From Pycnopodia helianthoides (Eukaryota > Echinodermata > Asteroidea > Forcipulatida > Asteriidae): DNA of 64,000 bases. The translations under genes and the position numbers were made by a program. The notes beneath the pieces are model-generated. The model saw only the letters and a program-made list of their open reading frames with translations, searched no databases and was not told where the DNA came from. The number at the start of each line of letters is the position of its first letter. Within the stretch, counting starts at the first letter, position 1. Shown here piece by piece: positions 11,017 to 27,686 of this stretch. Location of the stretch: contig CM063260.1 in assembly GCA_032158295.1 (NCBI GenBank), positions 7,978,767 through 8,042,766 of the forward strand. Reading direction: 5' to 3'.

Positions 11017-12757
11017 GATAACCTTATGTTTGAGACACTTCTGAATGTGTTATGGGTACCTGTAATGGTGTAAGCAGCGACAAGGATTAACAGGAAACGA
11101 AGCCAAAAGATAAAATACTGATAGTTAAAAGCAGGGGAGTCCACAGATGTTAACCGGAAACGGAAGTGACTTTGAGAAATACAGGCTTGTTAGCCAGTAG
11201 CAATTTGGAGTATTTTATTCAAACTTTGTAGAGAATTTGTGTTATTTTTAGACACTTGGCACACACACACAACCTTACGAATAGGGTTTGTGGGGTCCTG
11301 TTATTGTTGTTATATAATTCCCTTTTCTAAAGAATTCCTCCGCGGGATCCAAAATGAAAAGAAAACTTTTCGGGGTCTATTGTTCCGTTGTTTAAAAGAC
11401 CACACACAGGACTGAGCGTAAGAACACAGAGTACTATCACTATTCACACTGCAGAACTGGCTTCTTAACAGTCGTCATTTCCTTAAACATCAAGGTCATT
11501 TTCCTGTAAGGTGGCCATTGAAACGGGATATCAAGGTAGAATGTTACGTCATATTTCCTATGCAGTGAGTTTGTTAAAGATAAAGTACAAGATCAGGCGG
11601 TTAATTGTTGCAAAGTTGAAACAACAGTACTTGGTAAACGGCTACCAATCCATTTGAAATACTCATTGTCGGTAACATTATTCAGGACACTTTTTTTTAC
11701 GACTTACCTCGAAAGAAAGTGACAGGAGACAGATATTAACACTAAATACAATCTGTCTATATAAGTATCAATTCACTGAGGATAGTAAGTCTATCATTTT
11801 TGGTGAGGGTTGGGGAAACAAATTTTTGTTAAATGTTTATATAACATTTTGGTGAGGGTTGGGGAAACGAATTTTTGTTAAATGTTTATATAGCATTAGA
11901 AATGGTATTTTTGTGTTTGGTGTTTAAGAGGTTTCAAGGGGACAGACAAAACAAATTAAGATAACGAAATAGACTGTAGAAAAAGGTGAACGGAACTTGA
12001 CTGAGACTTGTAAGAAAAGGATAGTAATGGTTCAACCTATCAAACGCTCAGCGGACTACCGGAAGGTGCCCACTACAACAAAGTGAGCATGTCAAACTCT
12101 TATGGTAGTTCAATGACCCATTGGATTTGTATATTAAGTGCCTTTGTCCAAGGCAACATCTTGGGGCATGGGTCAATCTAGTTAGAGACAAGATGTTCCC
12201 CCACTGTTTTTAGCCAGTTGCCAAAACAGCATGTCTGTTTTTAAGCGCGAACAAACAAAGTTGGTACGAGTTTAAATGGACTGTGGCGTCATCATCAAAG
12301 CAGGCATGTAGCTGTATATGGAATGATCCAGTTCTTGCACATTGAGTAAAACGCTTCTGCATAGATTACATTTTCGGTTTCATGTCATTATTTGTGTTTT
12401 CTTTCGCATCTGACATTCAATTGATTCATTGTTACGACTTCAAACTGAATATATACCTGTAGCTTTTGAAGCAAAACCTCATGTAGCATTTTTTGCTTAA
12501 AAAAACATTTCGAAATAAATATGTAATCTGTAATATTTCCAAACCGAATAAATCGTTGCTGTTTAATTTCTCAGGATTTTTGTTGTTATACACATATTTA
12601 CAAAATGCATATTACAAAATGCAATTTTTTTTTCGAATCCCCGTTCGTAACACTTAGTCTTATCGCAGCGTCCTTTGGGTTCTGTGTGAACACCTATAAA
12701 CGCGGCGACTTTTGGGGGCGGCCACTTTAAAGGTGTGTTTTTTTGTTCTCTTTTTTT
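11017..12757. other. 5' flank of the Ig receptor gene and intergenic sequence
   Basis: It must contain the receptor promoter, but no defined element could be placed. A (CA)n stretch lies near 11261. The 49-bp tandem duplication at 11799-11897 is listed separately. Nothing else is recognised. Confidence 0.4.
11799..11897 (+). repeat. Recent 49-bp tandem duplication
   Basis: Two copies of a unit beginning TTTGGTGAGGGTTGGGGAAA and ending TTTATATAACAT differ at only about two bases, so the duplication is recent. Confidence 0.85.
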
Positions 12758-13605
12758 TTCTTTTTTTTGCGGCTACTTATTTCAAACCAACTGTCTTAAA
12801 GTGTTGTAGTAGAGACCAGTTTCCCTGAGACCAAGACCAAGACCAAGAATGTAAGGTTCAATACCAAGACCAAGTAGAGACTCATCAATCTAAGACTAAC
12901 AACACTGTTGTCTTTGAGTGCATAAAATTTATGCCAAGCGGTTTTCCATTAAACGACGCTTTTTGCAAGGGAAAACCGCTTGGCTTACACATGATACAGT
13001 GATTAAGAAGCAAACATAAATTTGGACGCAATATAAATAATATAATAGTAGAATGATTCGTTAATATTGTAAAATATAGTTTTAAGATACTTGTAAATAG
13101 CTCTTCAGTACAAAAAAGTAACATTACAATGGCTTATTAACAAAACAACAATACTACGGTTGCTTATTAAATTTGAGCTAAAACACATCTAGACCTACTT
13201 CTTAATACGATGAAACTGCATCTCAACAAAAGATTATACTTTGTTCATATTTTTTTAGAGGGGTGTCTGTGTGTCTCGGAACCTCATTAGAATTTCCAAT
13301 ATTTGTAACTTTTCAAAAAGTTATTTTAAAGTCAGGTGAATGAATCTGTAGGCGTGCTAGTCTTGTGTGCACTGATTCGAAGTCTGGGTCTGTGGTTCCT
13401 CGAAGGGAACGTAAAAAGAAAAGAAAATCACTGACTTAAGTCCGAGTTCGCAATCGAATTGCCAAATGTACTGCTCGAAATCTTACACAATCTAAGCTGT
13501 TTTTACCGGTTCTCAGAACCCTTTCAAGCAAAGTGTTATTATGAATGAGACCAATACAAATATAGTGAAGCAGTCTTAAAACACCGTTAAAGACCAGTGG
13601 TACGT
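12758..13605 (+). repeat. Duplicated block, copy 2
   Basis: Homologue of 8420-9275. It contains an extra inverted scrap near 12940-12970 (GGTTTTCCATTAAACGACGC beside CCGCTTGGCTTACACATGAT), so part of the block is locally rearranged. The loop-deleted stem-loop relic lies at 13508-13520 and the hAT-like relic at 12799-12906. Confidence 0.85.
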
Positions 13606-13958
13606 CATAGTACAAATCACTATTCGCCCTTTGCACGGTCAGCCATTGTGTAGAGCCTTGATTTGGGGACAGCAGTGATTAGAAATATTATTAACTCTGT
13701 ATTGTCACTTTCATCCAAACGCATAATTACAATACAAATGAAGCATGTTATCGAGGCTCTACACGCACACGGTGAATCCGTTCAAGTAGCGATAGGTAGT
13801 GTTTACAACTCATTTTAAGATGAATCTTAGTGTTTTGTGAAATCTACCCCTAGTGTCCCAATTTGACCAATTTACAATAACGAATGAAATCAATTTCACT
13901 AATTGCCAATGTTCAATCAGCAGTAACTTCCAGGTGTATACAAGTCAGCGTTATATAT

Positions 13959-14927
13959 CTATCTCGGTGTTTCTCTTTGAGGCATGGAAGGGATAAGTTG
14001 GATTGTAGCAACTCGAAAGTGTTTGTTAAAACAAATATAAATTATTGGATTGGCACTAGAGTTTAAGTAGGCTAAAAGTACAAACGAGCGGTACGGAAAG
14101 CTCCTATAGTAGTCCGTCGGAAGGGCATTTAGATTGAATAGGAAGTAAGCGACTTGATCCGGAGACCAGCAGATGATGAAGGTAATGACGACTATGAAGA
14201 CCATCTGGATTACACGACGACGGCATCGTAACAAGGAGAAGGCCGGGGAGGATGTCAACTCGTTCATTTTAAGAAGTCTCTTAGCTTGGTGTTGCAACTT
14301 TCTTGTGGCGCAATAGTGAGACACAATCATCACGGCAACTGGGATGACGAACTCGACCAGAAAAATACACACCCCATGGAACACCCGGAAAGCACTGCTT
14401 GGCCAAATGAGCACACACTTGTTATGTTCATCAACTTCGGTGATGTAAAAGCTATTGCTGTTAATAACAACTGCCGCAGTCCATATCAAAGTAATTGTAA
14501 ACACAACCTTACAATTACTAAATGCTGTCTTGTGTTTGATGGGATGCACTATAGCAACGTATCGCTCTAGAGATAACAAGGTAAGAGTAAAGATTGAAGC
14601 GGTGATTGAAATCCACATTATGACACCAGAATATGTAAAGATACAGTAGACTCTACCAGCTGCCGAGTTCGGTATGTAGGATAGAGACGGCACGGGGATT
14701 ATAGCTATAGATGTAATGAGATCAGCAACTGCTAACATCGCGATCAGTTTGTTAGAGTTGCTTCGATTACGGAGTTTCTTAATGTACACCATGATGACTA
14801 GAATGTTACCAAGGATACCGAAGAGTGCCAAGATGAGCTGAATGACAGTAAACCATCTCCAGCTGCTACCAAGGCCTTGATTATCGTTAAAAACCTGTGC
14901 TGTAGTGTTTACTGTGGAATCCATCAT
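13959..14927 (-). CDS. Intronless rhodopsin-family (class A) GPCR
   Basis: One open frame of 322 residues with seven hydrophobic segments: about 25-49, 60-82, 96-119, 140-160, 184-205, 240-263 and 281-300. Class A landmarks are present: N41 in TM1 (GN), LAVAD with Asp69 in TM2, ERY at 121-123 closing TM3, Trp149 in TM4, CWSPDQ at 253-258 in TM6, and NPIIY at 293-297 in TM7. Cys95 and Cys171 would form the usual disulfide. The N-terminus has an N-T-T glycosylation site at Asn7. It looks like a peptide or amine type receptor of the orphan, intronless kind that is expanded in echinoderms, but the ligand cannot be read from the sequence. The second Met of the MM pair is an equally possible start. 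The C-terminal tail is short. It lies about 350 bp from one copy of a duplicated block whose other copy lies beside the Ig receptor gene. Confidence 0.92.
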   Translation of the reverse strand: MMDSTVNTTAQVFNDNQGLGSSWRWFTVIQLILALFGILGNILVIMVYIKKLRNRSNSNKLIAMLAVADLITSIAIIPVPSLSYIPNSAAGRVYCIFTYSGVIMWISITASIFTLTLLSLERYVAIVHPIKHKTAFSNCKVVFTITLIWTAAVVINSNSFYITEVDEHNKCVLIWPSSAFRVFHGVCIFLVEFVIPVAVMIVSHYCATRKLQHQAKRLLKMNELTSSPAFSLLRCRRRVIQMVFIVVITFIICWSPDQVAYFLFNLNALPTDYYRSFPYRSFVLLAYLNSSANPIIYICFNKHFRVATIQLIPSMPQRETPR

Positions 14928-17820
14928 GACAAGGAACTGCTTAACACGCTCAGTATCAGTATCTACATCAAACCCATAATGATAATAACCAGTCGTGAAG
15001 GCCGAGTTTTAAATCATACCAACCACTCGTGACAGTCATGATTTATTCTCTATTTTTGTTTTTGTTCTGGTTTTGTTTCTTCAGTTATTTTATTTTTCTC
15101 TCAACAGATTGGTCGGCTTTAGTGCAAAGAACACGGGATGTAGGTATTTACTTATATGTAGTGAAACAAGGAAACTCATTAGAGAAAAAATTATCTATTA
15201 CGCAAAGATGTTTCGTAATGCTAAAATGCTCCTGGCATAAACCAACGCCAAACTCCATCTTTTTAAATTCCATTTCAGCTTTATATAAGATCCCTAGTAG
15301 GTCTTATAACCACGCTCATAAGGTCCACCAAAAGACACATGACTGTGTGGATAAACACGACGACAATTGCTTTGCAGGAAACCAAATCATTTTGGTAAAA
15401 ATCAATGACTCGTAACTTTGGTAGTGCTTATTAAGGTTTTGCTTCGTAAAGATTTATGTGCTATTCAACCTGAAGAGCCTTACAAGTCGATTATTTCTCA
15501 AGCAAATAAAGTCTAACGCTATATTAAGTGACATAATGGTGATAGTAGCATTTTCTAATACATCAGTTCAAGTTTATTAATTACTGTTTTTATCAAAATG
15601 ACTTGTATGTTTAGTATGTTTCCTTATGGTATTATGCATTATTCATCCAGTAAATCATTTGGCTTGAAAGGATTCCGATCGGTACATGTCATAACGAACC
15701 ATTACCAGACTTGTTACAAAGTCATACTAATATGATGATGTTTATTTCAATGTCCTTGACTATTGAGTGACTGTAATTTAGATTATTCATAGTTGTAGAA
15801 AATTTAACGATGATCCAATCGCTAAGTTACTGAAATATTATTCTAAGATGTATAAACAAAATTAAAATTGAATAACATCAAAACGATTTTAATCGCTTTC
15901 ACACGAAAAGTTGTTTTTAGTATAATTTAATTTGTCAACGAAAAGCACATAATATGAAGAAAGCGTTACAAGAAAATTCGATTCACCACCCATAGTATCA
16001 ACAGTTGTTTTTTACCTACATAGGGCCTACATTAACACTGCGCTGCACAACAAGAGGGGACATTTGCATTGTATCCCAATGGTTTTTAAAACAGATCTTT
16101 GGCGTATATTCAAACACTGTGTACCAAGGCGGTTAGTATCTCGGTATTTATGTCTCTATAGCTCTGTCACCTCTACCTGACAATTCAACACAACCTTAAG
16201 GTAGGGTCATAGATTGGTTTTTGTCGATGTAGTGTTGATTTATAGGCCAATATATATAAATATACCATTTTTGTAACCTGTAAAAGTTCCCGTTGAACAT
16301 TTATGTGACTATACTAGTTGGGAAAATAGCAACAAACTTTCACGGTATTTTGAATTTGCCAAAAAGTTTCGACATTGATCTGTAGTCAACGGGAGCATTT
16401 CAAACAAAATAATTAAGCAGGATGCTGACAACCAATACCATCTTTTAATTAACAAGTAGGCCTAAGCTTTCAGCTAGTACTTAACATCCTTTCATAGACT
16501 TTGTACACAGCATTCCTTGTAGAGCACCCGGTCTTTATTTGGAGACCTTTTATTTTGCCGTTTTGTTTTCTTCTCGGTCTCCATAAGGTTGTGAATATTA
16601 AAGCAGATTGGATCAAAAAGGCGGGGGATCCTAGCTACGGGAAAGACGCGACGTAAGCATATGTTTCATTTTTTCACTTTATTTCATTTATAAACAAAAA
16701 CTCTACAATTACAGTACAAATGTATACAGACAAAAAGCAAGATATGTAAAACATAAAGCAGCAGATTACACAGTACGGGAAACATTCCTAAGACTGGACA
16801 AAGAAGTTTAAACCAATCCAAAAGCAACAACCCCACAAAGAATTAAACAACACAAATTTCACTATAGAACAAGATTTTATAACCACTAAAACCAATATAT
16901 ACAAAATAATGAAGCAATATCATAAATAGTAAAGCATTGTAAAGTAGCAATGATCAGTAGCAAAAGTGGAAACCAAAAGTTCCTCGAAGACTCCATTTGT
17001 AAGCAATTCGGTCCGGGGAAACAGAATCTCCTGTCACGCTGGCAATTAAATATAAAACACAAATTGTTACCACATCCGACAAGTATATATACACTTTCTT
17101 TGTACTGAGTGGCTTGAGCAGCTTTTTATTCAAATTAAATACTCAAATAATTACATGATCTTAGAACCATGAACATTTTGTCACAAATAGGCCTACAACC
17201 ATTTAGCCAAACTGAATTTATAAAACTGAAAACACTCTTATCAAATCGTTTTCCGGTAGTAATCCAAACGGCGAAATCATAATATATTTGCAATTTGCAA
17301 GAACTGTACTGATCTCAGGCAGTATCATTTAATCCGCTTATGGTTTAAGTTTTATTTAAAACTTTCAAAGATTTGCGGTCCAACGACCGAATTGCATTTG
17401 AACTCACAATTTTAGAAAACATTTAAGTACACAAAAAAGATTAAACAAGCTTTAAGAAGAAAAAAAAGAGAAGGAACAAATTTTAAATCAAATTTTAAAT
17501 CAAAATCACATAAAGGTGGAAAGTGGCCCGTGGGCATTAAAAATGGACTTTATAAATTCAAATGGAAAGTGGTGAAACAGCCTTGAGAAATAAACAAGTG
17601 ATCTACAGAATAACGTAACAATTAACTGTTCAAAAGAGATGTCAGGTATGGAAGGGGCTGCATTTGAAACGCTTTGTATTGCACTTGTAGGATCCATATT
17701 GGTTTGTGTTCCTTTAGTTCATGGACGAGGTATACCCAGAGGCAGGAAACCAGCCTGGGAATCTATCAGTTCAGATTGACTTTATAGCAAACACCTCTTA
17801 AACAATAATTATCAAAAGTC
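14928..17820. other. 5' flank of the GPCR gene and intergenic sequence
   Basis: AT-rich. A plus-strand open frame of 128 codons at 15029-15415 starts with a hydrophobic stretch but has no partner exon or family signature. One isolated copy of the word TTTCCGGTAGTAATCCAA occurs near 17263, related to the tandem repeats at 17821-17945. Confidence 0.4.
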
Positions 17821-17945
17821 GATTTCCGGTAGTAGTCCAACCCGCGTATTCTTCTAAAAAATAATCAACATTGATTTCCGGTAGTACTCCAATCTGCGAA
17901 ACCTTATACAATAAATGTCAAAATTGATTTCCGGTAGCAATCCAA
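17821..17945 (+). repeat. Three tandem repeats of about 53 bp
   Basis: GATTTCCGGTAG begins at 17821, 17873 and 17926, each time followed by a CCAA word (AGTCCAACCC, ACTCCAATCT, CAATCCAATCC). The spacer is AT-rich and poorly conserved. A single relative lies near 17263. Confidence 0.7.
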
Positions 17946-18215
17946 TCCATAACAGCTCAAATGGCATACGCCGGGTTGTATGTTATTCAGCAGGTCCGTC
18001 ACACTGCATGGCAATAAAAAAAAAGAACACGAATTATTGTAGTGCACAAGACCACAGGGTGTACTCGGGCCATAATGTGTTCAGGTTCTCGCCACGTAGC
18101 TTAGCTTAGTATTTACGATGAACGAGTAGAAAGTAAAATTTATATGTAGCGTTTTGGCCTGTGTTGTACAGAAACACAATACACGTTTACTGGCTAGTAA
18201 TCTTGAAAAAAGGTT

Positions 18216-18374
18216 CAAGTTGCGCTTAGGATGACATGATGCAAGTTGCGCTTAGACTGACATGATGCAAGTTGCAAATTGCGCAGAAGATGACATAATG
18301 CAAGTTGCGCAGAGGCTGAGTGCAAGTTGCGCAGAGGATGACATGATACAAGTTGCGCTTAGACTGAAATGATG
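18216..18374 (+). repeat. 26-bp minisatellite
   Basis: Six copies of CAAGTTGCGCTTAGGATGAC plus ATGATG, with variants in which TTAG is replaced by AGAG. Four copies are exactly 26 bp; one is longer (33) and one shorter (22). Confidence 0.85.
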
Positions 18375-18597
18375 CAATTTACTACAACCATCAAAAGATA
18401 TGTCTATCTGGTCCCATGCTTTGGCCCTTGGAAGCGTTTCCTTGTAATCGAGGTTCTGCTTCGCCCTTTTTGGTTTGTTTAGTTTTTTGTCAAAAGACAA
18501 TTGAGCAATATTTATTTTCCGGTTTGGACGTTTAATTGTTCTAGGATGACCATTTGGATAAAGTCCATATTATGTAAAGTAAAAACAAATTATTTCC

Positions 18598-23690
<5,093 letters not shown>

Positions 23691-23869
23691 CTATATCAGC
23701 CAAACTAGCACTCTGTGCCTGACAGATTCAACATTCAAGTAAACATAATTATTGCTAGAACTGTGTCCATTCTGGCTGAAACACAATACTAGTGTGTGCG
23801 ACACGATAAGAAGAAGCAGGGTGGAATGTAGAACAAATCCAGCTTTCATGTGCATTACCCTTTAATCGC

Positions 23870-24150
23870 ATTTTGTTGCCGATGTTTTTTCTTGTTTCTT
23901 TTTGTCCCAAAATTGAAGTAGAACCACATCTGCCTCGCTTCTCATTTGGTTTAATTACAAAACAAGTGGGTAGAGGTTATCACAATTTGCGCTCTCAGAA
24001 TAATTGGTCTTGGGTACTTTTATTTCCATGTTGTAAGTCTTAATAAGCTAAAGACATTCGGAGTTGCTGATCTTTTTAGAAATGGAAGTGGATACCACTT
24101 GCACGACCTGCACATCTCGGCCAAGGTCCTCGGAAGCATCTTTCATTTTG
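23870..24150 (+). repeat. Decayed outlying units of the 249-bp satellite
   Basis: The order of words follows the unit but with many changes: GTTGCCGATG, AATTGAAGTAGAACCACATC, AAAACAAGTGGGTAGAGGTT, then GCTCTCAG. A second relic has GAAATGGAAGTGGATACCAC and CGGCCAAGGTCCTCGGAAGC. The array therefore has old, diverged copies at its right edge. Confidence 0.6.
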
Positions 24151-24720
24151 GTACTTCCTCATTGCCTCATGATTGTGTTCAGACTTAAACTTGTTCAAAC
24201 GTTCGTTACCCTTTTCTCATATACAGGGCAAGACCCACCACTTGTAATTGTCTAACGTCCTTTATGGTTTATATCCATGCTACGTCAAAAAATGTATTTA
24301 CATCATCACCTATATTATTGTCAAATCTTTCACAGGAATTCACAGATATCGGGGTGCAGTATAAATGCCCAACGTGTGGATTTCTTTGAACGCTAATTAT
24401 TATTGTTTAATAAATGATCCAAGTGAACCTATGCAAGTAATTATTAATGTTTGACTGTAAATGCATCATCTATCTCTACACAAATAGTTCCTGGGCAACT
24501 CTCTGTATTTCATTGTTCATGTTCTTATATTTCATTTCTTGAACTAAAATTAACCCTCTAGAGCTGCCAGATAGACACAGACCTAAAAATAAAAAATTAA
24601 AAAATATTTTTTTAAAGGCACATAACATCCTTGGTGTATATATTATTTTAGTTATTCTAAAAATGTGTTAACCCGAGTAATAACTTATGATTATATTTTG
24701 AAAAGCTAAAAAGAACTTAC
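24151..24720. other. Intergenic, no gene seen
   Basis: AT-rich stretch between the satellite relics and the candidate exon. No repeat was recognised. Confidence 0.4.
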
Positions 24721-24863
24721 CGTGCCACAGCACAACTCAAGAGTGGCAATATTTGAAGCTGATAGTCACAGTAAGACTTGCTGTCATCTGCTCCTAAAAG
24801 TAGGTATCCAAAGCCAGAGAAGAGCCTGGAATAAACATTGACCAGTCCAGAATCCACAAGCAT
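24721..24863 (-). CDS. Candidate single exon with a consensus donor
   Basis: A minus-strand open stretch of about 48 residues begins MLVDSGLVNVYSRLFSGFGY and ends at a full-consensus donor (G|GTAAGT) at 24721/24720. The frame stays open upstream to about 24935 without another ATG, so it could also be an internal exon with acceptor CAG near 24911. CpG-rich sequence lies just upstream on that strand (24960-25200), as expected near a promoter. I found no partner exon and no recognisable domain, so this is only a candidate. Confidence 0.25.
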
Positions 24864-24959
24864 GCATTTCCGTGTGTACTTTTCTCCAGTAAAACAAATA
24901 CTTGTTATGCTGACCGGTGCAGTTTCGGTTATCAATGAGTACTAAACACACGTTGCAAT

Positions 24960-25861
24960 GGATTACTGTTTGTAAACATGCTAACGCTCACGCGGACTAT
25001 GACGTTACTAGAGATGACGTCATGCGTCGCTTCTATTTATTTTGTTTATTTATTTTTTCTTTGTCTGAAATTGCGTCATCAAACGCGCTTGCAAACATTC
25101 CTTACTTATGGTCGAGACGTCATCATGCGCGCGCGCAATGACATCTCTCTCAGTGATGCTTACGCAATCCTTCCGTTCGCACCGCAGCGCGGTGTGGACA
25201 TTGACAACCTGCCCCTATATAAAATATTAATATTTAATAATAGTATTTTGTTTTCTTCTTCTTTTTTTTCAGTGCAAAAAATGCTGCAAATTATCCTGAC
25301 AATTTTAGCTAGATAAGAATGTTTCTGACCATCCTCAACAACGCGAAGAAGATTTCAACACCCCTCAAACACAATGACGAAAAACGGGGAAAATCCTACA
25401 GACCTAATCAAGAATTTTGTTTAATTCATTATTACTGTATACCCTCGCTTAGACTATGAAAAGTCTACAAATGTTGCTGAAAACAAAGGAGTATGTCAGA
25501 ATGAAGAAACAAATCTTCTCTACTTTAACTTGGATGTCATCGTAATTGAGACACTGAAGCAGCTCAAAGAAAGCACCATAACAAATTCTTAGTGTATTAT
25601 GAAAAGGAAGTCGTCAAGGACATGGGGCGTCAACACTTCATGATTACCCATTACATTATTATAATGCTTTACAGCAGTAGTTATTCAGCAGTCGGGTGAA
25701 CAGTATTTGAATGGTGAAACTGGTCTGTTTTTCAAAATTATTGCCATGTGCTTGAAGGTGTTGCAGGCGATTCTGTCCCTTTCGGAAACTTTGTCCCCCT
25801 TACGGCGAACTGCTTAGAAATTTCGTTTGATAGTGCCCTCTTCCTTCAGCCCATGTGACAT
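24960..25861. other. CpG-bearing flank and intergenic sequence
   Basis: 24960-25200 has more CG dinucleotides than its surroundings, including CGCGCGCGC near 25128, and could hold a promoter for the minus-strand candidate exon at 24721-24863. No gene is supported in the rest. Confidence 0.3.
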
Positions 25862-26215
25862 TATAACACCCCTTACAAATATTCTGCCTTTTGATTGGTT
25901 AAGAGCGCGTCACATGATATGTCTTAGTTTTACTAGAAACCGCGCGTGAACCGCGCGGTACTATCACACGGCCGCCGATGTACTATCACATGGCAACCAA
26001 TGTACTATACCCATAGCAACAGCAGCTTCATGGAACCTAGACGTCTTTTGTACGGGGTGTTATAAAACAAATATTGACTGCTTTTACTCGTGCTAAGGTT
26101 GAAACTACGACGCCCTCGGTGATCCCCGGCACAATCCGAGGGAAAATAGAACGCGCCGGGGATCACCTCGGGCGTCGTAGTTTTAACCATAGCACTCGAA
26201 GCAGTCAATATTTGT
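25862..26215. mobile_element. Foldback element with two nested inverted repeats
   Basis: An inner pair of arms about 61-64 nt long (26067-26130 and 26155-26215) shares ACAAATATTGACTGC, AACTACGACGCCC and GATCCCCGGC with its complement. A second inverted pair, TTATAACACCCCTTAC (25862) and GTACGGGGTGTTATAA (26050), adjoins it. Between them lies ACCGCGCG-TGAA-CCGCGCGGT. No coding sequence is present. This looks like a non-autonomous foldback or MITE. Confidence 0.65.
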
Positions 26216-27297
26216 ATACTATAGCCTGAACATCTGACGTCACACTTCGAGGCTCGTGAATAACCGCAGATACCAGCTTGACCGGATGTTGCCAGATGTA
26301 CCTTTGACCTTGCACTCATTTCACGCGGAGATTAATAGCGGAGATTAATTTCGTGGCTCTGCTTTATACCGTTAAGCAAAGATTCGGCGCTAACGGAAGC
26401 AGCGAAATCTGCACTAACGTCAAGCGTATTTCACGGGTAAGCAGGGAATGTTCACCTGTGAGTATGTGTGTACTCCACGTCACTATAAAACAAAATAGGC
26501 AATCTTCGCTTACAGAGCTTGCACAGAAATTTGGCGCTTGCACAATAAGCGGCACAGAATTCGGTTGTAAACAGAGCCATGAAATTGAGCCTGGTAGCAT
26601 TTGCTCTAAATTGCCTCCTGGTCCTATTGACGAGCATGAAAGATACAACAAAAATGTAACTGTGATTTGTTTTTTAATGCAAATTAATGTTGCGTGTGGA
26701 GTGCATGATAACGATGATTCACGAAGTTTGCACTCACATGCCCCCAACGGCGGATTTAGTACAGGGGAACGCACTTCTCTCTCAACGACCCCCCCCCCCT
26801 AATCAATTTTATTTTATTCATTTTTGGGGGGTACAAAATAATGAGTAAAAAGCATCTGAGATGTCCTAAAATTGCACCAGGGTGCATCTATAGAGTGTTT
26901 ATAATGTTTCTTTGTAAAGAATTGACGATGCATTGATCACAAAGAAAGCACTGCTGAAATGACGACACTGTCTTCAATAGTTGATAATTGACCTTTATCT
27001 CATTAGTGATGTTGGTCAGCAGCTTTGCGTCAAGATTCGTCCAAGAGTTATTGGTTTGATAGGGTTCATATCAGGTGACCAAAGTATAGGCCGCCGCCTT
27101 AGGGTATTTTGGTAATATCCATTGCCTTTATCCTGTAACACCTCATCCACACACTAACATTCATAATAAATTAGGTCACCAGATATACCTTTGGTCTACT
27201 GACAGTGTTCAACTAGAAAATATTAGGCCTGATCCTTGATCCACCCAAGCGTCTCTTTCACTTTTAAGTATTATCAAAGCCCTTGGTCATGAATTAC
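26216..27297. other. Intergenic, no gene seen
   Basis: Opposite-strand frames at 26353-26802 and 26364-26774 mirror each other and show no domain. A C10 run ends near 26799. Confidence 0.4.
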
Positions 27298-27686
27298 TTA
27301 AAGGCACAGTACACGTTTGGTAATTGGAGCCTACTGATTGTGTTAATCCTATATAAATGTAGGTACATACAATAAAACTAACCTGTGAAAATTTCACACC
27401 AAAAGGTGGTCGCGTTTTTGGGATATCACCGAAAAACCGGAGTGAATGTTTCCACACAGTAAGAATAGTCCCCATAAGATTACACAGTCTGAGAAGCGTT
27501 TCTGAACGCTTCTCAGATTCAAATTTGAGGAATAAAAAGTGATATATTTTCCATGGCCGTAGTACTTCGAAGTTAAAAGTTTCTCAAAATTCATTATACT
27601 ACCCAAAGCTGCTGTCCTTCTTACCAAGTAAGTTTTTATTGCTATAAATTTTCAAAGTCATTACCAAACGTGTATTGTGCCTTTAA
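27298..27686. mobile_element. TTAA-flanked MITE 1 with central hairpin
   Basis: 389 bp bounded by TTAA on both sides, with inverted ends TTAAAGGCACAGTACACGTT and ACGTGTATTGTGCCTTTAA. The TTAA target suggests piggyBac-type mobilisation. The centre has a perfect hairpin: TCTGAGAAGCGTT (27488-27500) pairs with AACGCTTCTCAGA (27505-27517). Confidence 0.8.

Noticed and set aside
15029..15415. 128-codon plus-strand frame upstream of the GPCR
   Set aside because: Hydrophobic start is due to a T-rich stretch; no family signature, no downstream exon and no conserved motif.
26353..26802. 149-codon plus-strand frame
   Set aside because: Mirrored by a 136-codon frame on the other strand; no domain, ends in a C run.
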